Positions 17,844 through 26,986 of a stretch of 64,000 nucleotides of DNA are shown here, piece after piece. Origin of the DNA: Bifidobacteriaceae bacterium (GTDB lineage: Bacteria; Actinomycetota; Actinomycetes; Actinomycetales; WQXJ01); assembly GCA_031270825.1 (NCBI GenBank), contig JAISXH010000025.1, positions 40,428-104,427 of the forward strand. Direction: 5' to 3'. The stretch's first letter is position 1, and each line of letters opens with the position of its first letter. A model generated the notes under the pieces. It had not been told where the DNA came from. It saw only the letters and a list, made by a program, of their open reading frames with translations, and ran no database searches. A program made the position numbers and the translations under genes.

Positions 17844-18488
17844 CTACAAAATCCCGGGCCTCCAAAACTGGAACACGGTCACGCCGAACCGTGCCAGCAG
17901 GCGCCGCAACAGCGGCAGCGACAGCCCCACCACACCATGGTGGTCGCCGTCAATGCCCTCGATAAACGGGCCGCCCAGGCCGTCGATCGTGAACGCGCCG
18001 GCCACGTTCAAGGGTTCGCCGGTGGCCACGTAGGCGTCGATCTCGGCAGCGCTCATTTCGCCGAATCGCACAATCGTGGACGATGCCGCGCCCTCGCCCC
18101 GCCGCCCGCCGCCGAGTTCCGCATCGGCCGGGCCGGCCAGCCAGTGGCCGGTGTGCAAGACCGCTTCGCGGCCGGCCTGCTGGGCGATCCGCGCCTTCGC
18201 CTCTGCGGGGCCGCCCGGTTTGCCCAAGACCTCGCCGTCCAGTTCCAACATCGAGTCGCAGCCCAAGACGAAGGCCTTGGCGAGGGCATGGGGGGCGGCC
18301 GCCTCGGCCTTGGCGCGGGCCAGCGCCAACACCTGGCCACCCGGATCGAGATCTGGCTGAATGGCCCTGGCGCGGGCCCGGACCGCTTCCTCGTCCACAT
18401 CGGTGACCAGCACAGACGGCTCAATCCCGGCCGCGCGCAGGGTCGCGAGGCGGGCCGGCGAGCCTGACGCCAGAACCAACTGGGGCAT
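17844..18488 (-). CDS. maf: Maf-like nucleotide pyrophosphatase
   Basis: A 214-aa Maf/HAM1-like house-cleaning enzyme that hydrolyses non-canonical nucleoside triphosphates. The N-terminal phosphate-binding motif is LVLASGSPARLATLRAAGI. Later blocks are VLGCDSMLELDGEVLGKP, a substrate/metal region, and GAFTIDGLGGPFIEGIDGDH near the C-terminus. It lies between greA and the carboxylase gene on the same strand. A maf gene next to acyl-CoA carboxylase genes is a common actinobacterial arrangement. Confidence 0.9.
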   Translation of the reverse strand: MPQLVLASGSPARLATLRAAGIEPSVLVTDVDEEAVRARARAIQPDLDPGGQVLALARAKAEAAAPHALAKAFVLGCDSMLELDGEVLGKPGGPAEAKARIAQQAGREAVLHTGHWLAGPADAELGGGRRGEGAASSTIVRFGEMSAAEIDAYVATGEPLNVAGAFTIDGLGGPFIEGIDGDHHGVVGLSLPLLRRLLARFGVTVFQFWRPGIL

Positions 18489-18522
18489 TGAACCGGCCGC
18501 TTTCGGTGGTCTTCGCCGCCGG

Positions 18523-19002
18523 TCAGCCGGTGTAGGCCTTGACCGCGGTGACCGTGACGCTGACTTCTTTGCCGGCCGGGGTGGAATAGCTGCGGGTCTC
18601 GCCGACTTTGGCGCCGACCAGGGCTGAGCCGATGGGCGACTGCTCGGAGTAGACCGTCAAAGCCGAATCGGCCGCCACCTCGCGCGAGCCGAGCAGGAAA
18701 TCGCGTGCCTTGCCGCCGATCTCGGCGGTGACCACGGTCCCGGGCTGCACTGTTGAGGAGTCGGTCGGGGCCTCGCCCACCTGGGCGTTTTCGAGAACGG
18801 CCTTCAGCGAGGCGATTCGCCCGGCCATCTTGGCCTGCTCCTCGCGGGCGGCATGATAGCCGCCGTTCTCCTTCAGGTCGCCTTCGGCCCGGGCGGCCTC
18901 GATCCGCTTGACCACCTCGGCCATGCCTTCGCCCTGAAGGAATGCCAACTCTTGGCGGAGCCGGTCGTAGGCTTCCGGGGTCAACCAGGTCCTGTCGGTC
19001 AT
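18523..19002 (-). CDS. greA: Transcription elongation factor GreA
   Basis: A 159-aa GreA factor that rescues backtracked RNA polymerase by stimulating transcript cleavage. The N-terminal coiled coil begins TDRTWLTPEAYDRLRQEL, and the acidic tip DLKENGGYHAAREEQ contains the catalytic acidic pair. The C-terminal FKBP-like domain includes SPIGSALVGAKVGE. I chose the ATG at 19002 because of the size match (~158 aa) and a GGGAG site 8 nt upstream; the open frame extends ~100 residues further without similarity. It is divergent from rplM. Confidence 0.95.
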   Translation of the reverse strand: MTDRTWLTPEAYDRLRQELAFLQGEGMAEVVKRIEAARAEGDLKENGGYHAAREEQAKMAGRIASLKAVLENAQVGEAPTDSSTVQPGTVVTAEIGGKARDFLLGSREVAADSALTVYSEQSPIGSALVGAKVGETRSYSTPAGKEVSVTVTAVKAYTG

Positions 19003-19331
19003 TGTCGTGCTCCCTAATCGCATCTGAACAGCCCAGTGTAAACCGAGCTGGCGCCGCCACGCGGCGGTGTTGCTCTTCCCCATCGGGGCATTTCGCGAAT
19101 TCAGGGCCTGAAGAGGCGCCGGGCGATCCGGCGGCGTCGCGCCGGCGGCGGAACTCGCGTCGCCAAGGGCGCAGCGCGATTCTTGAGCCGACCGGATGTC
19201 GTTTTGACCGCTGGGGCGGGACCGGGCTAACCTAGAGCGTCCCGTGTGCGCACTGGCTGATGCTGGCGCACGCCCGTCCGGAGGCGGTATGCAAGGGGAT
19301 GCCACCTTTCAATAAGCGAGGTTAGAGAACT
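19003..19331. other. Divergent intergenic region greA / rplM
   Basis: A 329-nt region without a gene. It holds the greA 5' region and the rplM promoter and leader. A small hairpin in the rplM leader pairs GTGCGC (19246-19251) with GCGCAC (19266-19271) and could be part of an autogenous r-protein control site; that is speculation. Confidence 0.5.
19204..19233 (+). promoter_or_regulatory. Promoter of rplM-rpsI
   Basis: A near-consensus SigA-type promoter: -35 TTGACC (19204-19209), an 18-nt spacer and -10 TAACCT (19228-19233). The predicted start near 19240 leaves a leader of about 90 nt before the rplM GTG at 19332. Confidence 0.6.
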
Positions 19332-19775
19332 GTGCGCACGTACCAACCCAAGGCTGGTCAGATCGAGCGGGCTTGGCATGTGATCGACGCCACCGATGTG
19401 GTGCTGGGGCGGTTGGCCGCCCAGGTGGCGATCCTGCTGCGAGGCAAGCACAAGCCTTTGTTCGCGCCGCACCTGGACGCTGGCGACTACGTGATCGTCA
19501 TCAACGCTGACAAGGTGGCCTTGACCGGCTCGAAGCTGACGCAGAAAATGGCCTACCGGCACTCGGGCTATCCGGGCGGCCTGAGGGCGGTTCCCTACGG
19601 CCAGTTGCTGGCGAGGCGCCCGGAGGAAGTGATCCGCAAGGCCGTGCGCGGCATGTTGCCGAAGAATCGACTGGCCCGCCAGCAATTGTCGAAACTCAAG
19701 GTCTACGCCGGGCCGACCCATCCGCACGCTTCCCAACAGCCCAAAGCTCACGACCTCGCGCGGGTCGCACAGTAA
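19332..19775 (+). CDS. rplM: Ribosomal protein L13 (50S)
   Basis: A 147-aa large-subunit protein with L13 signatures: [57 protein letters not shown], and the conserved block containing [13 protein letters not shown]. It starts with GTG and is followed 35 nt later by rpsI, the universal L13-S9 pair. Confidence 0.97.
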   Translation: MRTYQPKAGQIERAWHVIDATDVVLGRLAAQVAILLRGKHKPLFAPHLDAGDYVIVINADKVALTGSKLTQKMAYRHSGYPGGLRAVPYGQLLARRPEEVIRKAVRGMLPKNRLARQQLSKLKVYAGPTHPHASQQPKAHDLARVAQ

Positions 19776-19810
19776 AGAGACGCTCGCACTAGGCGGCACC
19801 AAGGAGAATT

Positions 19811-20290
19811 GTGACTGAGATCGAGTTGGACGCACCCGAAGAGGTTCCGTCTGTTTACACCACCGAGACCCGCGACGTCCCTGGCCGTGGCCAGAGTTTG
19901 ATCGCGCCAGGCCGGGCGCTGGGGCGGCGCAAAGAAGCGGTCGCCCGGGTACGGCTGACGCCGGGCAGCGGGGACTGGAGCATCAACGGCCGTGGCCTGG
20001 AGGATTATTTCCCCAACAAGCTGCATCAGCAGGAGGTGCGCTCGCCCTTCACCCTGCTGGACATCGAGGGCAAGTTCGACGTGATCGCGCGCATTGACGG
20101 CGGTGGCGCCTCCGGCCAGGCCGGAGCCTTGCGCCTGGGGGTGGCCCGGGCGCTCAATGCGATCGACGAAGAGCACAACCGCCCAGCCTTGAAGAAAGCC
20201 GGTTATCTGACCCGAGACGCGCGCGTGACTGAGCGCAAGAAGGCTGGTCTGAAGAAGGCCCGCAAGGCGCCGCAGTACTCGAAGCGCTGA
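19811..20290 (+). CDS. rpsI: Ribosomal protein S9 (30S)
   Basis: A 159-aa small-subunit protein. The S9 core begins [17 protein letters not shown] and includes [19 protein letters not shown]. It ends with the basic tail [12 protein letters not shown] that reaches the ribosomal P site. An N-terminal acidic extension of about 35 residues is typical of actinobacterial S9. It starts with GTG after an AAGGAGA site. It is the second gene of the rplM operon and leads into glmM after 13 nt. Confidence 0.97.
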   Translation: MTEIELDAPEEVPSVYTTETRDVPGRGQSLIAPGRALGRRKEAVARVRLTPGSGDWSINGRGLEDYFPNKLHQQEVRSPFTLLDIEGKFDVIARIDGGGASGQAGALRLGVARALNAIDEEHNRPALKKAGYLTRDARVTERKKAGLKKARKAPQYSKR

Positions 20291-20303
20291 CCGGCCCGGC
20301 CCC

Positions 20304-21701
20304 ATGGCGCGGCTCTTTGGCACCGACGGGGTTCGCGGTCTGGCCGGACGCGATATCACTGCCGAACTGGCGTTGCGCCTGACTGCGGCGGTCGCCCGCG
20401 AGTTGGCCGCCGAACACGGGCTCGGCTATGGCGCGAGGACCGCGCCCCCGGTGTTGGACCACCGGATCGAGGACGCCCCCGAGCGGCTGCGTGCTCTGAT
20501 CGGCGTCGATTCGCGCGTGTCCGGCGACATGCTAGCGGCCGCGTGCGCCGCCGGCCTTGCCTCCGCCGGTGTCGACTGCGTCTTGGCCGGGGTCATTCCA
20601 ACGCCGGGACTGGCCTACTTGACCAGGTCGATGGGTTTCGACGTCGGGGTGATGATTTCCGCCTCCCACAACCCCTATCAAGACAACGGCATCAAGTTCT
20701 TTTCCGGCACCGGAAACAAGTTGCCCGATGCCGTCGAGGACGCCATCGAGGCCCGTCTAGCCGAGTATTGGGAGCCGGCCATCGGCGAGGCGGTCGGCGC
20801 CATCACGACTGACTTGGCCGCAGTCGAGCACTATATCGATTTCCTGGTGCACAGCGCGCCGGTGCGCCTGGACGGCATGCATGTGGTGCTGGATTGCGCC
20901 AACGGCGCGGCCCACCGCGTGGCCCCCGAGGCCTTCCAGCGCCTGGGCGCGGAGGTCATGCCGCTGGCCATCCAACCGTCCGGGACCAACATCAACGCCG
21001 GGGTCGGCTCCACCCATCCGGAATTGCTGCAACGGGCGGTTGTCGGTCTGGAAGCGCACGCCGGGTTCGGCTTCGATGGCGACGCCGACCGTTGTCTGGC
21101 GGTCGACGCGGCCGGAGAGTTGGTCGACGGCGACAAGATCATGGGCATCCTGGCGCTGGCGATGAAACAGCGCGGCGAGTTGACGTCTAACACCTTGGTG
21201 ACGACGGTTATGTCGAACTTGGGACTGTTCAAGGCGATGGCGGCCCAAGGGATCGATGTCAAGGTGACCGGCGTGGGCGACCGCTATGTCCTCGAGGAGA
21301 TGCTGGCCGGCGGCTACGTCTTGGGAGGGGAGCAATCCGGCCACGTCATCATGAGGCGCCACGCCACCACCGGCGATGGCTCGTTGACGGCCGTCCAATT
21401 GGCCTGCCAGGTCCGGGCGGCGGAAAGCTCTTTGGGCGAGTTGGCCGCTGCGGTCGAGGCCTTCCCCCAGGTCTTGGTCAATGTGCGCGAGGTCGACAAG
21501 AGTCGCCTTGAAACCGACCCGGCAGTGAGCGCCGCGGTGGCCCAGGCCGAAGCGGAGCTGGGTGAATCGGGACGGGTGTTGCTGCGCGCTTCCGGCACCG
21601 AACCGCTGGTCCGGGTCATGGTCGAGGCCGCCACCAACGAGGTGGCTGAAGATGTGGCCTCCCGGCTGGCCAACGTCGTGGCCCGGCAATTGAGCCTGTG
21701 A
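20304..21701 (+). CDS. glmM: Phosphoglucosamine mutase GlmM
   Basis: A 465-aa enzyme converting glucosamine-6-P to glucosamine-1-P for UDP-GlcNAc and peptidoglycan synthesis. Motifs: RLFGTDGVRG at the N-terminus, catalytic phosphoserine in MISASHNPYQDNGIKFF, metal site GDADRCLAVD and substrate loop GGEQSGHVIM; the C-terminal phosphate-binding RASGTEPLVRVM is also present. It lies downstream of rpsI, as in most actinobacteria. It overlaps the following DedA gene at the stop codon. Confidence 0.97.
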   Translation: MARLFGTDGVRGLAGRDITAELALRLTAAVARELAAEHGLGYGARTAPPVLDHRIEDAPERLRALIGVDSRVSGDMLAAACAAGLASAGVDCVLAGVIPTPGLAYLTRSMGFDVGVMISASHNPYQDNGIKFFSGTGNKLPDAVEDAIEARLAEYWEPAIGEAVGAITTDLAAVEHYIDFLVHSAPVRLDGMHVVLDCANGAAHRVAPEAFQRLGAEVMPLAIQPSGTNINAGVGSTHPELLQRAVVGLEAHAGFGFDGDADRCLAVDAAGELVDGDKIMGILALAMKQRGELTSNTLVTTVMSNLGLFKAMAAQGIDVKVTGVGDRYVLEEMLAGGYVLGGEQSGHVIMRRHATTGDGSLTAVQLACQVRAAESSLGELAAAVEAFPQVLVNVREVDKSRLETDPAVSAAVAQAEAELGESGRVLLRASGTEPLVRVMVEAATNEVAEDVASRLANVVARQLSL

Positions 21702-22504
21702 TGCGTCGCGGCGTCGGTCTGGCCCTGGTTCTGGGTTGTGGCCTGGTTGTGGGGGCTTTGGGCGCGGCCGAACCCGCGCTGGCGGCCTCGGCGCTGGAGG
21801 CTCCCGCTCAAACGGCCGCGCCCGCCGCTGTGATCCAGGCGTCGCTGGGCGACATCTGGCGCAGTGTCAATGAGCACATCGTGGCGCTGGCCGGATCGAC
21901 CTGGGCGCTGGTGGCGGTCTACTTCATCTCCGCCATCGATGGGTTCTTCCCGCCTGTGCCAGCCGAGACGCTGGTCATCGCGACGGCTGCGGTTTACCAG
22001 CAGTCGGGAGCGCTCTGGCAGGTGGCGGTGCTGTGGCTGTTGGCGGCGGCGGGAGCGCTGAGCGGCGACTCGGTCGCCTACGTGCTGGGGCGATTGTTCA
22101 ATGCCACGCAATGGCGGATCTTCGCCAAGGGCAAGGGCCGTTCCGCGATCGAGCTGACGCAGCGCACCTTCGCCCGCGGCGCCGCCCCGCTGCTGATGGT
22201 CGGCCGTTTCATCCCGGTCGGCCGGGTGGCGGTCAATTTGACGGCCGGCACCATTCGGTATCCGTACCGTCGATTCTTGCTGATCGATTCGGTCGCGGCG
22301 TTGTTCTGGTCCGCCTACGCAGTCGGGATCGGGTATCTGGCCGGTCACGCCACCGGCGACAATCCGCTGCTGGGCGTGGTGGTCGGAGTGGCCTTCTCAG
22401 CCACCGTCGGGTCGCTGGCGCAATGGGCCATCAACCGTCACTACGGCAAGCAAACCGCGACCGATTCTGCCGACGGTCAAGCCCAGCCCAGCCAAAGGTC
22501 CTGA
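21701..22504 (+). CDS. DedA-family membrane protein
   Basis: A 267-aa integral membrane protein of the DedA/SNARE-associated family, thought to move lipids such as undecaprenyl phosphate across the membrane. It has an N-terminal signal-like helix, an Ala-rich loop, then the DedA core: IDGFFPPVPAETLVIATAAV, AAAGALSGDSVAYVLGRL, and the conserved arginine-containing VGRFIPVGRVAVNLTAG. The ATG at 21701 overlaps the glmM stop by 1 nt (a GTG at 21698 is equally possible), so the gene is translationally coupled to glmM, which fits cell-wall synthesis. Confidence 0.88.
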   Translation: MRRGVGLALVLGCGLVVGALGAAEPALAASALEAPAQTAAPAAVIQASLGDIWRSVNEHIVALAGSTWALVAVYFISAIDGFFPPVPAETLVIATAAVYQQSGALWQVAVLWLLAAAGALSGDSVAYVLGRLFNATQWRIFAKGKGRSAIELTQRTFARGAAPLLMVGRFIPVGRVAVNLTAGTIRYPYRRFLLIDSVAALFWSAYAVGIGYLAGHATGDNPLLGVVVGVAFSATVGSLAQWAINRHYGKQTATDSADGQAQPSQRS

Positions 22505-22671
22505 CCGACTTGGCGCGGTCCTACCCGCAGGGCCTCGGTCTTTCGGCACGGAGAGATCGGCAAGCCTCCGCGATTGGGTATTAGGTCCCTAAATTGGTAG
22601 TAGGCTCGGATCGCCGCGCTGGAGCGGTTCATCCGTCAGGATGAGTTCCAACCCCTCAGAGAGGATTACCA

Positions 22672-23721
22672 ATGAAGGCGCTCGTCTACCACGGACCAGG
22701 GGAAAAGACCTGGGAAGAGGTGCCCGATCCAACCATCCAAGATGCCAACGATGTCATAGTCAAGATCGACACAACCACAATTTGCGGCTCTGACCTGCAT
22801 ATTCTCAAAGGCGACGTGCCGGCCGTGACTGACGGCCGGGTCTTGGGCCACGAAGGCGTCGGCACCATCGTGGAAGTTGGCACCGGTGTGGCGAAATTCG
22901 AAGTCGGCCATCGGGTGGTCGTCAATTGCATCACAACCTGCGGAACTTGCGCCTACTGTCGAGTGGGACATCCGTCCCATTGTCAATCGGCCGGCGGCGT
23001 CGGCTGGCTGCTTGGGCATCTGGTCGACGGCACCCAGGCGGAATACGTGCGGATCCCGTTTGGGGAGACCTCGCTGCACTCGATCCCCGAAGGACTGTCT
23101 GACGAAGAGGTCATTTTCGTCTCGGACATCATTCCCACCGGCTACGAGATGGGTGTGCTGAACGGAAACGTCCAACCCGGCAACGACGTGGTTGTGATCG
23201 GGTCCGGGCCAGTCGGCCTGGCCGCCATGGTGACCGCCCAACTGAAGTCCCCGCGCCGAATCATCGCGGTCGATCTAGACGATTTCCGCCTCGAGGCGGC
23301 CCGTCGCTCCTTTGGCGCCACCCACACCGTCAATTCCGGTCACGAAGGCTGGATGGATGAGGTCCGGGCTCTGACCCGTCACGGCGGCGCCGATGTGGTG
23401 ATGGAGGCGGTGGGCATTCCCGCCACCCTCGAAGCGGCCTTCGAACTGGTCCGGCCGACCGGCCGGATCGCCAACATCGGCGTCCACGGGGCCCCCGTGA
23501 CAATGCCGATCGACCGGCTCTGGATTGAGAACATCACCATGACGATGGGTCTGGTGGACGCGGTCACCGCGCCAACACTGATCGAGCTGATCGAGGCCGG
23601 CAGACTGAACGTTCGGCCGCTGGCCACCCATCGCTTCGGGCTCGACGACATGCTCGAGGCCTATGACGTGTTCGGCCAGGCGGGCAAGAATTCGGCCCTG
23701 AAGGTGGTCATCACCTCCTGA
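22672..23721 (+). CDS. Zinc-dependent alcohol dehydrogenase (MDR family)
   Basis: A 349-aa medium-chain dehydrogenase. Catalytic zinc ligands lie in TTICGSDLHILKG and GHEGVGTIVEVG. The structural zinc site is CGTCAYCRVGHPSHC with four cysteines. The Rossmann motif is VVIGSGPVGLAAMV. It most resembles bacterial secondary-alcohol or isopropanol-type dehydrogenases; the substrate is uncertain. It is a single gene with its own upstream region and a GAGAGG ribosome-binding site. It converges with the CapA-like gene, with a dispersed repeat between them. Confidence 0.9.
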   Translation: MKALVYHGPGEKTWEEVPDPTIQDANDVIVKIDTTTICGSDLHILKGDVPAVTDGRVLGHEGVGTIVEVGTGVAKFEVGHRVVVNCITTCGTCAYCRVGHPSHCQSAGGVGWLLGHLVDGTQAEYVRIPFGETSLHSIPEGLSDEEVIFVSDIIPTGYEMGVLNGNVQPGNDVVVIGSGPVGLAAMVTAQLKSPRRIIAVDLDDFRLEAARRSFGATHTVNSGHEGWMDEVRALTRHGGADVVMEAVGIPATLEAAFELVRPTGRIANIGVHGAPVTMPIDRLWIENITMTMGLVDAVTAPTLIELIEAGRLNVRPLATHRFGLDDMLEAYDVFGQAGKNSALKVVITS

Positions 23722-23804
23722 GCGCCGGCAACGGCGGCGGGGACAGGCGCCAACGAGGCGGTGTCTGTCCCCGCACCCCCGCGAGTCTGGCGGCGAAGCG
23801 CCCC

Positions 23805-23929
23805 GGGGAACCGGTGAACAAACCGGTCTCCTGGGCCGAAGCGGCCTTTGCCGTCCGCGTTTCCGCTGGTCAGCGTTCCGCTGCCGAGCGTCAACAGGGT
23901 CGGAGTGTGGCTATTCACCACGCTCCTAG
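23805..23929. repeat. Dispersed two-hairpin element, copy 1
   Basis: About 125 nt, roughly 90% identical to 34479-34609. The left hairpin pairs ACCGGT-containing arms around the loop GAACAA (23816-23821). The right hairpin pairs GGAGTGTGG (23902-23910) with CCACGCTCC. It fills the gap between convergent genes, and its terminal CTAG provides the stop codon of the minus-strand CapA gene (23926-23928). Confidence 0.8.
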
Positions 23930-25224
23930 CCGCGCGGCACCACCTCGAGGGAGACCCCCGCTGGCTTTGGCGGCTCCAGTTGCTCGGCGGCATCGCCCAT
24001 GATGGCCCTGAGGCGCTCGTAGCGCAGGCTCACCCCGGCGGCGCCGATCTGGCCCAACTCGCCCCCGGCCGCCACCGAATCCTCCAACATGTGAACGCGG
24101 TGTCCGTGGGCGGTGTCCACCGTCACCCCGGCCCAGGTCATGCCGGTCACGGCTGCGCCGCCGGCGTCCTTGGTGATGGTCAGATAGGCGACCACGCCGG
24201 TGTCGGTGTTCGGGCCGACCACGGCGTCGGTCTGATTCGAGATGAAATTGCCGAGCGAGTAAATGGTCCACATGCCATCGCCGGAGACCCCGCCCGAGAC
24301 CAGTTCAATCGGTTCGGCCACATGCGGATGGTCGCCAATGACGGCGTCGATCTGCCCCGACTCGGCCAGACGGGCGACCAAGCCGCGCTGCTCCGGCGTC
24401 GGCGTGGTCCGGTATTCGACCCCGTCGTGAATGGTGGCCAAGACAATGTCAGCGCCGGCCGCGCGGGCGGCCTCGGCCTGGGTGATCATGCGGGCCGTGT
24501 CAATCGGCGTGTTGACTGACCAGGGCTGATCGGCGGGCAGGGGCAGGCCGTTGACTCCATAGGTGGCCGCGATATGCGCGATGGTCAGGGTCTGACCGCC
24601 GGCGGACAGACGGTAGAGCTGTGGCAATTCCGCGTCGGCGGCGTCCCTGGCCGTGCCGGAATAGCCCAGGCCCGCATCCCGCAAGGTCTCGATGGTGTGT
24701 GAGAGCCCCGTCCAGCCTCGGTCCAGCGCGTGATTCGAGGCCGTGGTGCAGCCGTCCCAGCCTTGTTCGGCCAGATCTCTGGCCAACTCCGTGGGCGCCC
24801 CGAACACCGGGTAGCCGCTGGGCGCCTGGCCCGGCGGGGTAAGGGGCACCTCCAACTGGCAAATCGCCAGGTCGGCGCCCGCGATCCAACGGTCGACCCC
24901 GGCTAAGAGCGGGCTGTATTCGTAGCCGGAGGCGCCAGCTTGGGAAGCCGCGGCCGCGGCCGAGGAGTTGACCGGCTGATGCATCAGCATGTCGCCGCCG
25001 AAGGCGACTGTCACCGTCAACTCCTCAGACGGCTGGGGCGGCGCCACCGGGTCCACCCAGGGGGCGGCGGTGGTCGTGACCACGGCGGAACCGGTCGCGG
25101 AAACGGCGCTTGAGGCGGCGGCATCGTGCAAGTGGTTGCTGTAAGCGGCCAAAGCGGCGCCCAGCCCCAATCCGGCGACCAGGGCGGCGGCCAACACGAG
25201 CAGGCCGCGGGGAATGGGGCTCAT
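23926..25224 (-). CDS. CapA-family protein (poly-gamma-glutamate synthesis PgsA-like metallophosphatase fold)
   Basis: A 432-aa protein with an N-terminal membrane anchor (about residues 8-28), a Ser/Thr/Pro-rich linker, and a CapA/PgsA calcineurin-like domain. Motifs: FGGDMLMHQPVN (metal), LAICQLEVPLTPPG, GCTTASNHALDRGW, IGDHPHVAEPIEL and YSLGNFISNQ. The usual HWGxEY segment reads IHDGVEYRT here, so one motif residue is changed. The family is linked to polyglutamate capsules, but no capB/capC is present and the exact role is unknown. A glycosyltransferase lies 27 nt upstream on the same strand. Confidence 0.85.
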   Translation of the reverse strand: MSPIPRGLLVLAAALVAGLGLGAALAAYSNHLHDAAASSAVSATGSAVVTTTAAPWVDPVAPPQPSEELTVTVAFGGDMLMHQPVNSSAAAAASQAGASGYEYSPLLAGVDRWIAGADLAICQLEVPLTPPGQAPSGYPVFGAPTELARDLAEQGWDGCTTASNHALDRGWTGLSHTIETLRDAGLGYSGTARDAADAELPQLYRLSAGGQTLTIAHIAATYGVNGLPLPADQPWSVNTPIDTARMITQAEAARAAGADIVLATIHDGVEYRTTPTPEQRGLVARLAESGQIDAVIGDHPHVAEPIELVSGGVSGDGMWTIYSLGNFISNQTDAVVGPNTDTGVVAYLTITKDAGGAAVTGMTWAGVTVDTAHGHRVHMLEDSVAAGGELGQIGAAGVSLRYERLRAIMGDAAEQLEPPKPAGVSLEVVPRG

Positions 25225-25251
25225 GGACGCCTAATCTAGCGCCCGAGCGAG

Positions 25252-26301
25252 TTATTTCCCGAACCAGCGCTCCACATGCTGGGTTATGGACGCCTCGAAG
25301 GCGTCGTCGTCGTGATGCTGTTTCAGCCAGTCCACCAGCGAGCCGCCGGCGGCTTGGTCTAATTCGGCCCGGCAGGCGGCGGTGTCGGTGACGGCGCGCA
25401 GCAGCATCGTTTCGGCCTCGGCCAGGTTGCGGTAGAGGAACGGATAGCCCTCAGGCAGCAGCGCCCGGGCCCAGTCCTTGTCCGGGAAGACGCCAACCGC
25501 CCCGGCCAGGAGCGCCTCGATGTACTCCAAGCCGTAAGTCTCCTCGCGGGCCGTGGCCAAGAACGCCGTGGTGGCGGCGAGCGCCTCCCAATACTGCTGG
25601 CGGGAAGGCGTCAGCGGCCCGACCCAGGCCCACTTGCTGCGGGAGAGATTCATCGCCAGGGGAGAGACCAGGTGAGGCTCGGTCAGCCGCGCCTCGACCC
25701 GGATGGGCGCGCGCTTCGCCACCCGCGTGACCACGTCGATGAACTGTTGCGGCTGTTTGCGTTCGGACATGTAGATGGCGGGATACAAGACCACCGGGCG
25801 GTCCGGCTCGTGGCGGGGCTGCAGGTGCTCCAGGCGGATGCCGAGATTGACCCAGGAGATGCGGGCCCGTTCCGCCAGCGGTTGGACGGTCCAGCGGCGC
25901 ACGTATTCGTGGATCGCTTTGGCTGTCCGCTCCGAGTTGGCGAAGGTCGGGAACAACGCGCAAGACAGCGACAGGGCGGCCAGTTCGACGGTCGAGTCGT
26001 AGCGGGTCCAATTCCACCACATGAAGTTCATCACTTTGGGGTGTTCGGCGTTGGCCTTGAGGGTCATCCAGGCGTCGGTCGAATCGATCACGTCCATGTT
26101 GATGATCACCGTGTCGTCGGCGTCAACCATCGCCAGCGGCAAGACGTCGAAATCGGGATAGCGGTGGACCTGGGGTGCGATCAATTCCGCCCCGGGGAAG
26201 ACCCGCAGCAGGCGCCGGACCAAGGTGGCGCCGGCGTCGTGGCCGGCGACTGCGCCATCCGGCTCGATCACGAGCCCGGAGTACTTGACGGCGATCTTCA
26301 T
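25252..26301 (-). CDS. Glycosyltransferase-like protein (GT4/GT-B type)
   Basis: A 349-aa cytoplasmic protein. The C-terminal half resembles family-4 glycosyltransferases: RPVVLYPAIYMSERKQP, then ATAREETYGLEYIEALLAG, where the acidic pair plus EALLAG matches the nucleotide-sugar-binding EX7E region. The N-terminal half is less typical. With the CapA-like gene 27 nt downstream, it may serve envelope or exopolysaccharide assembly. No signal peptide or membrane helix is evident. Donor and acceptor are unknown. Confidence 0.65.
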   Translation of the reverse strand: MKIAVKYSGLVIEPDGAVAGHDAGATLVRRLLRVFPGAELIAPQVHRYPDFDVLPLAMVDADDTVIINMDVIDSTDAWMTLKANAEHPKVMNFMWWNWTRYDSTVELAALSLSCALFPTFANSERTAKAIHEYVRRWTVQPLAERARISWVNLGIRLEHLQPRHEPDRPVVLYPAIYMSERKQPQQFIDVVTRVAKRAPIRVEARLTEPHLVSPLAMNLSRSKWAWVGPLTPSRQQYWEALAATTAFLATAREETYGLEYIEALLAGAVGVFPDKDWARALLPEGYPFLYRNLAEAETMLLRAVTDTAACRAELDQAAGGSLVDWLKQHHDDDAFEASITQHVERWFGK

Positions 26302-26462
26302 GTTGCGTTGCCCCTTTTTGTCGGCTTGGAGTCGGCTGGTTCTGGCTCGATGACCGGCTCGCCAAAGGCCAACCGTGATAGCGCCAGGCTACCCGCCCGC
26401 CAGCGCCCGCCCGTGGGCCAAAGGCCGCTCGCCGCCATGGCGCGCGGGCGAATTGGTGCGCG

Positions 26463-26840
26463 TCAGACGGCGATGGCCGCCTCTTGATAGTCCATGAAGA
26501 ACGCCAGGGCAATCCCGATCAGGCCGGCCGCGGCCGCCGCGCCGCACCAGGCCAGCCCCCGTTCGCGCCCTAGGTGGATGCGCCAGGCCGACCAGGCGGC
26601 CAGGACCATGGCGCATCCATCCATGGGTACCCCGATGAACAGCCCCACCCAGGGGAAAAGGGATAGGGCCAAACCAATCACCGCCACCGCCAGCGACGCC
26701 AGGCCGACGGGGCTGACAGGCAGCGCGCCGGTGGCATAATCGGGGATCCGGTAGGTGTCGAGTGGTTTCAGTTCGCGCCGGAATAGGTCCTCAGGTTGTG
26801 GCCGCCCCGGTTCCTCCTGCGGGTGACGGACTGAGTTCAT
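26463..26840 (-). CDS. Small membrane protein, DUF4190-like
   Basis: A 125-aa hypothetical protein. It has a polar N-terminus of about 45 residues, then three hydrophobic segments (about residues 46-65, 70-85 and 97-116), the layout of DUF4190-type actinobacterial membrane proteins. No catalytic motif is visible. It lies 161 nt upstream of the glycosyltransferase gene on the same strand and may be its own unit. Confidence 0.6.
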   Translation of the reverse strand: MNSVRHPQEEPGRPQPEDLFRRELKPLDTYRIPDYATGALPVSPVGLASLAVAVIGLALSLFPWVGLFIGVPMDGCAMVLAAWSAWRIHLGRERGLAWCGAAAAAGLIGIALAFFMDYQEAAIAV

Positions 26841-26986
26841 GCCCCCAAAGCTATGTCGAAAACGTGACTTGGATCACATTGCCCGGCTTTGGCTCACCAG
26901 GTGAACGTTCCAGCGCCGTGGCCTTGAAGGCCCCTGTCCGATGCCGTGCCACCGGTCATGTTGGCGGCTCCGGCGGACAGGGTTTG

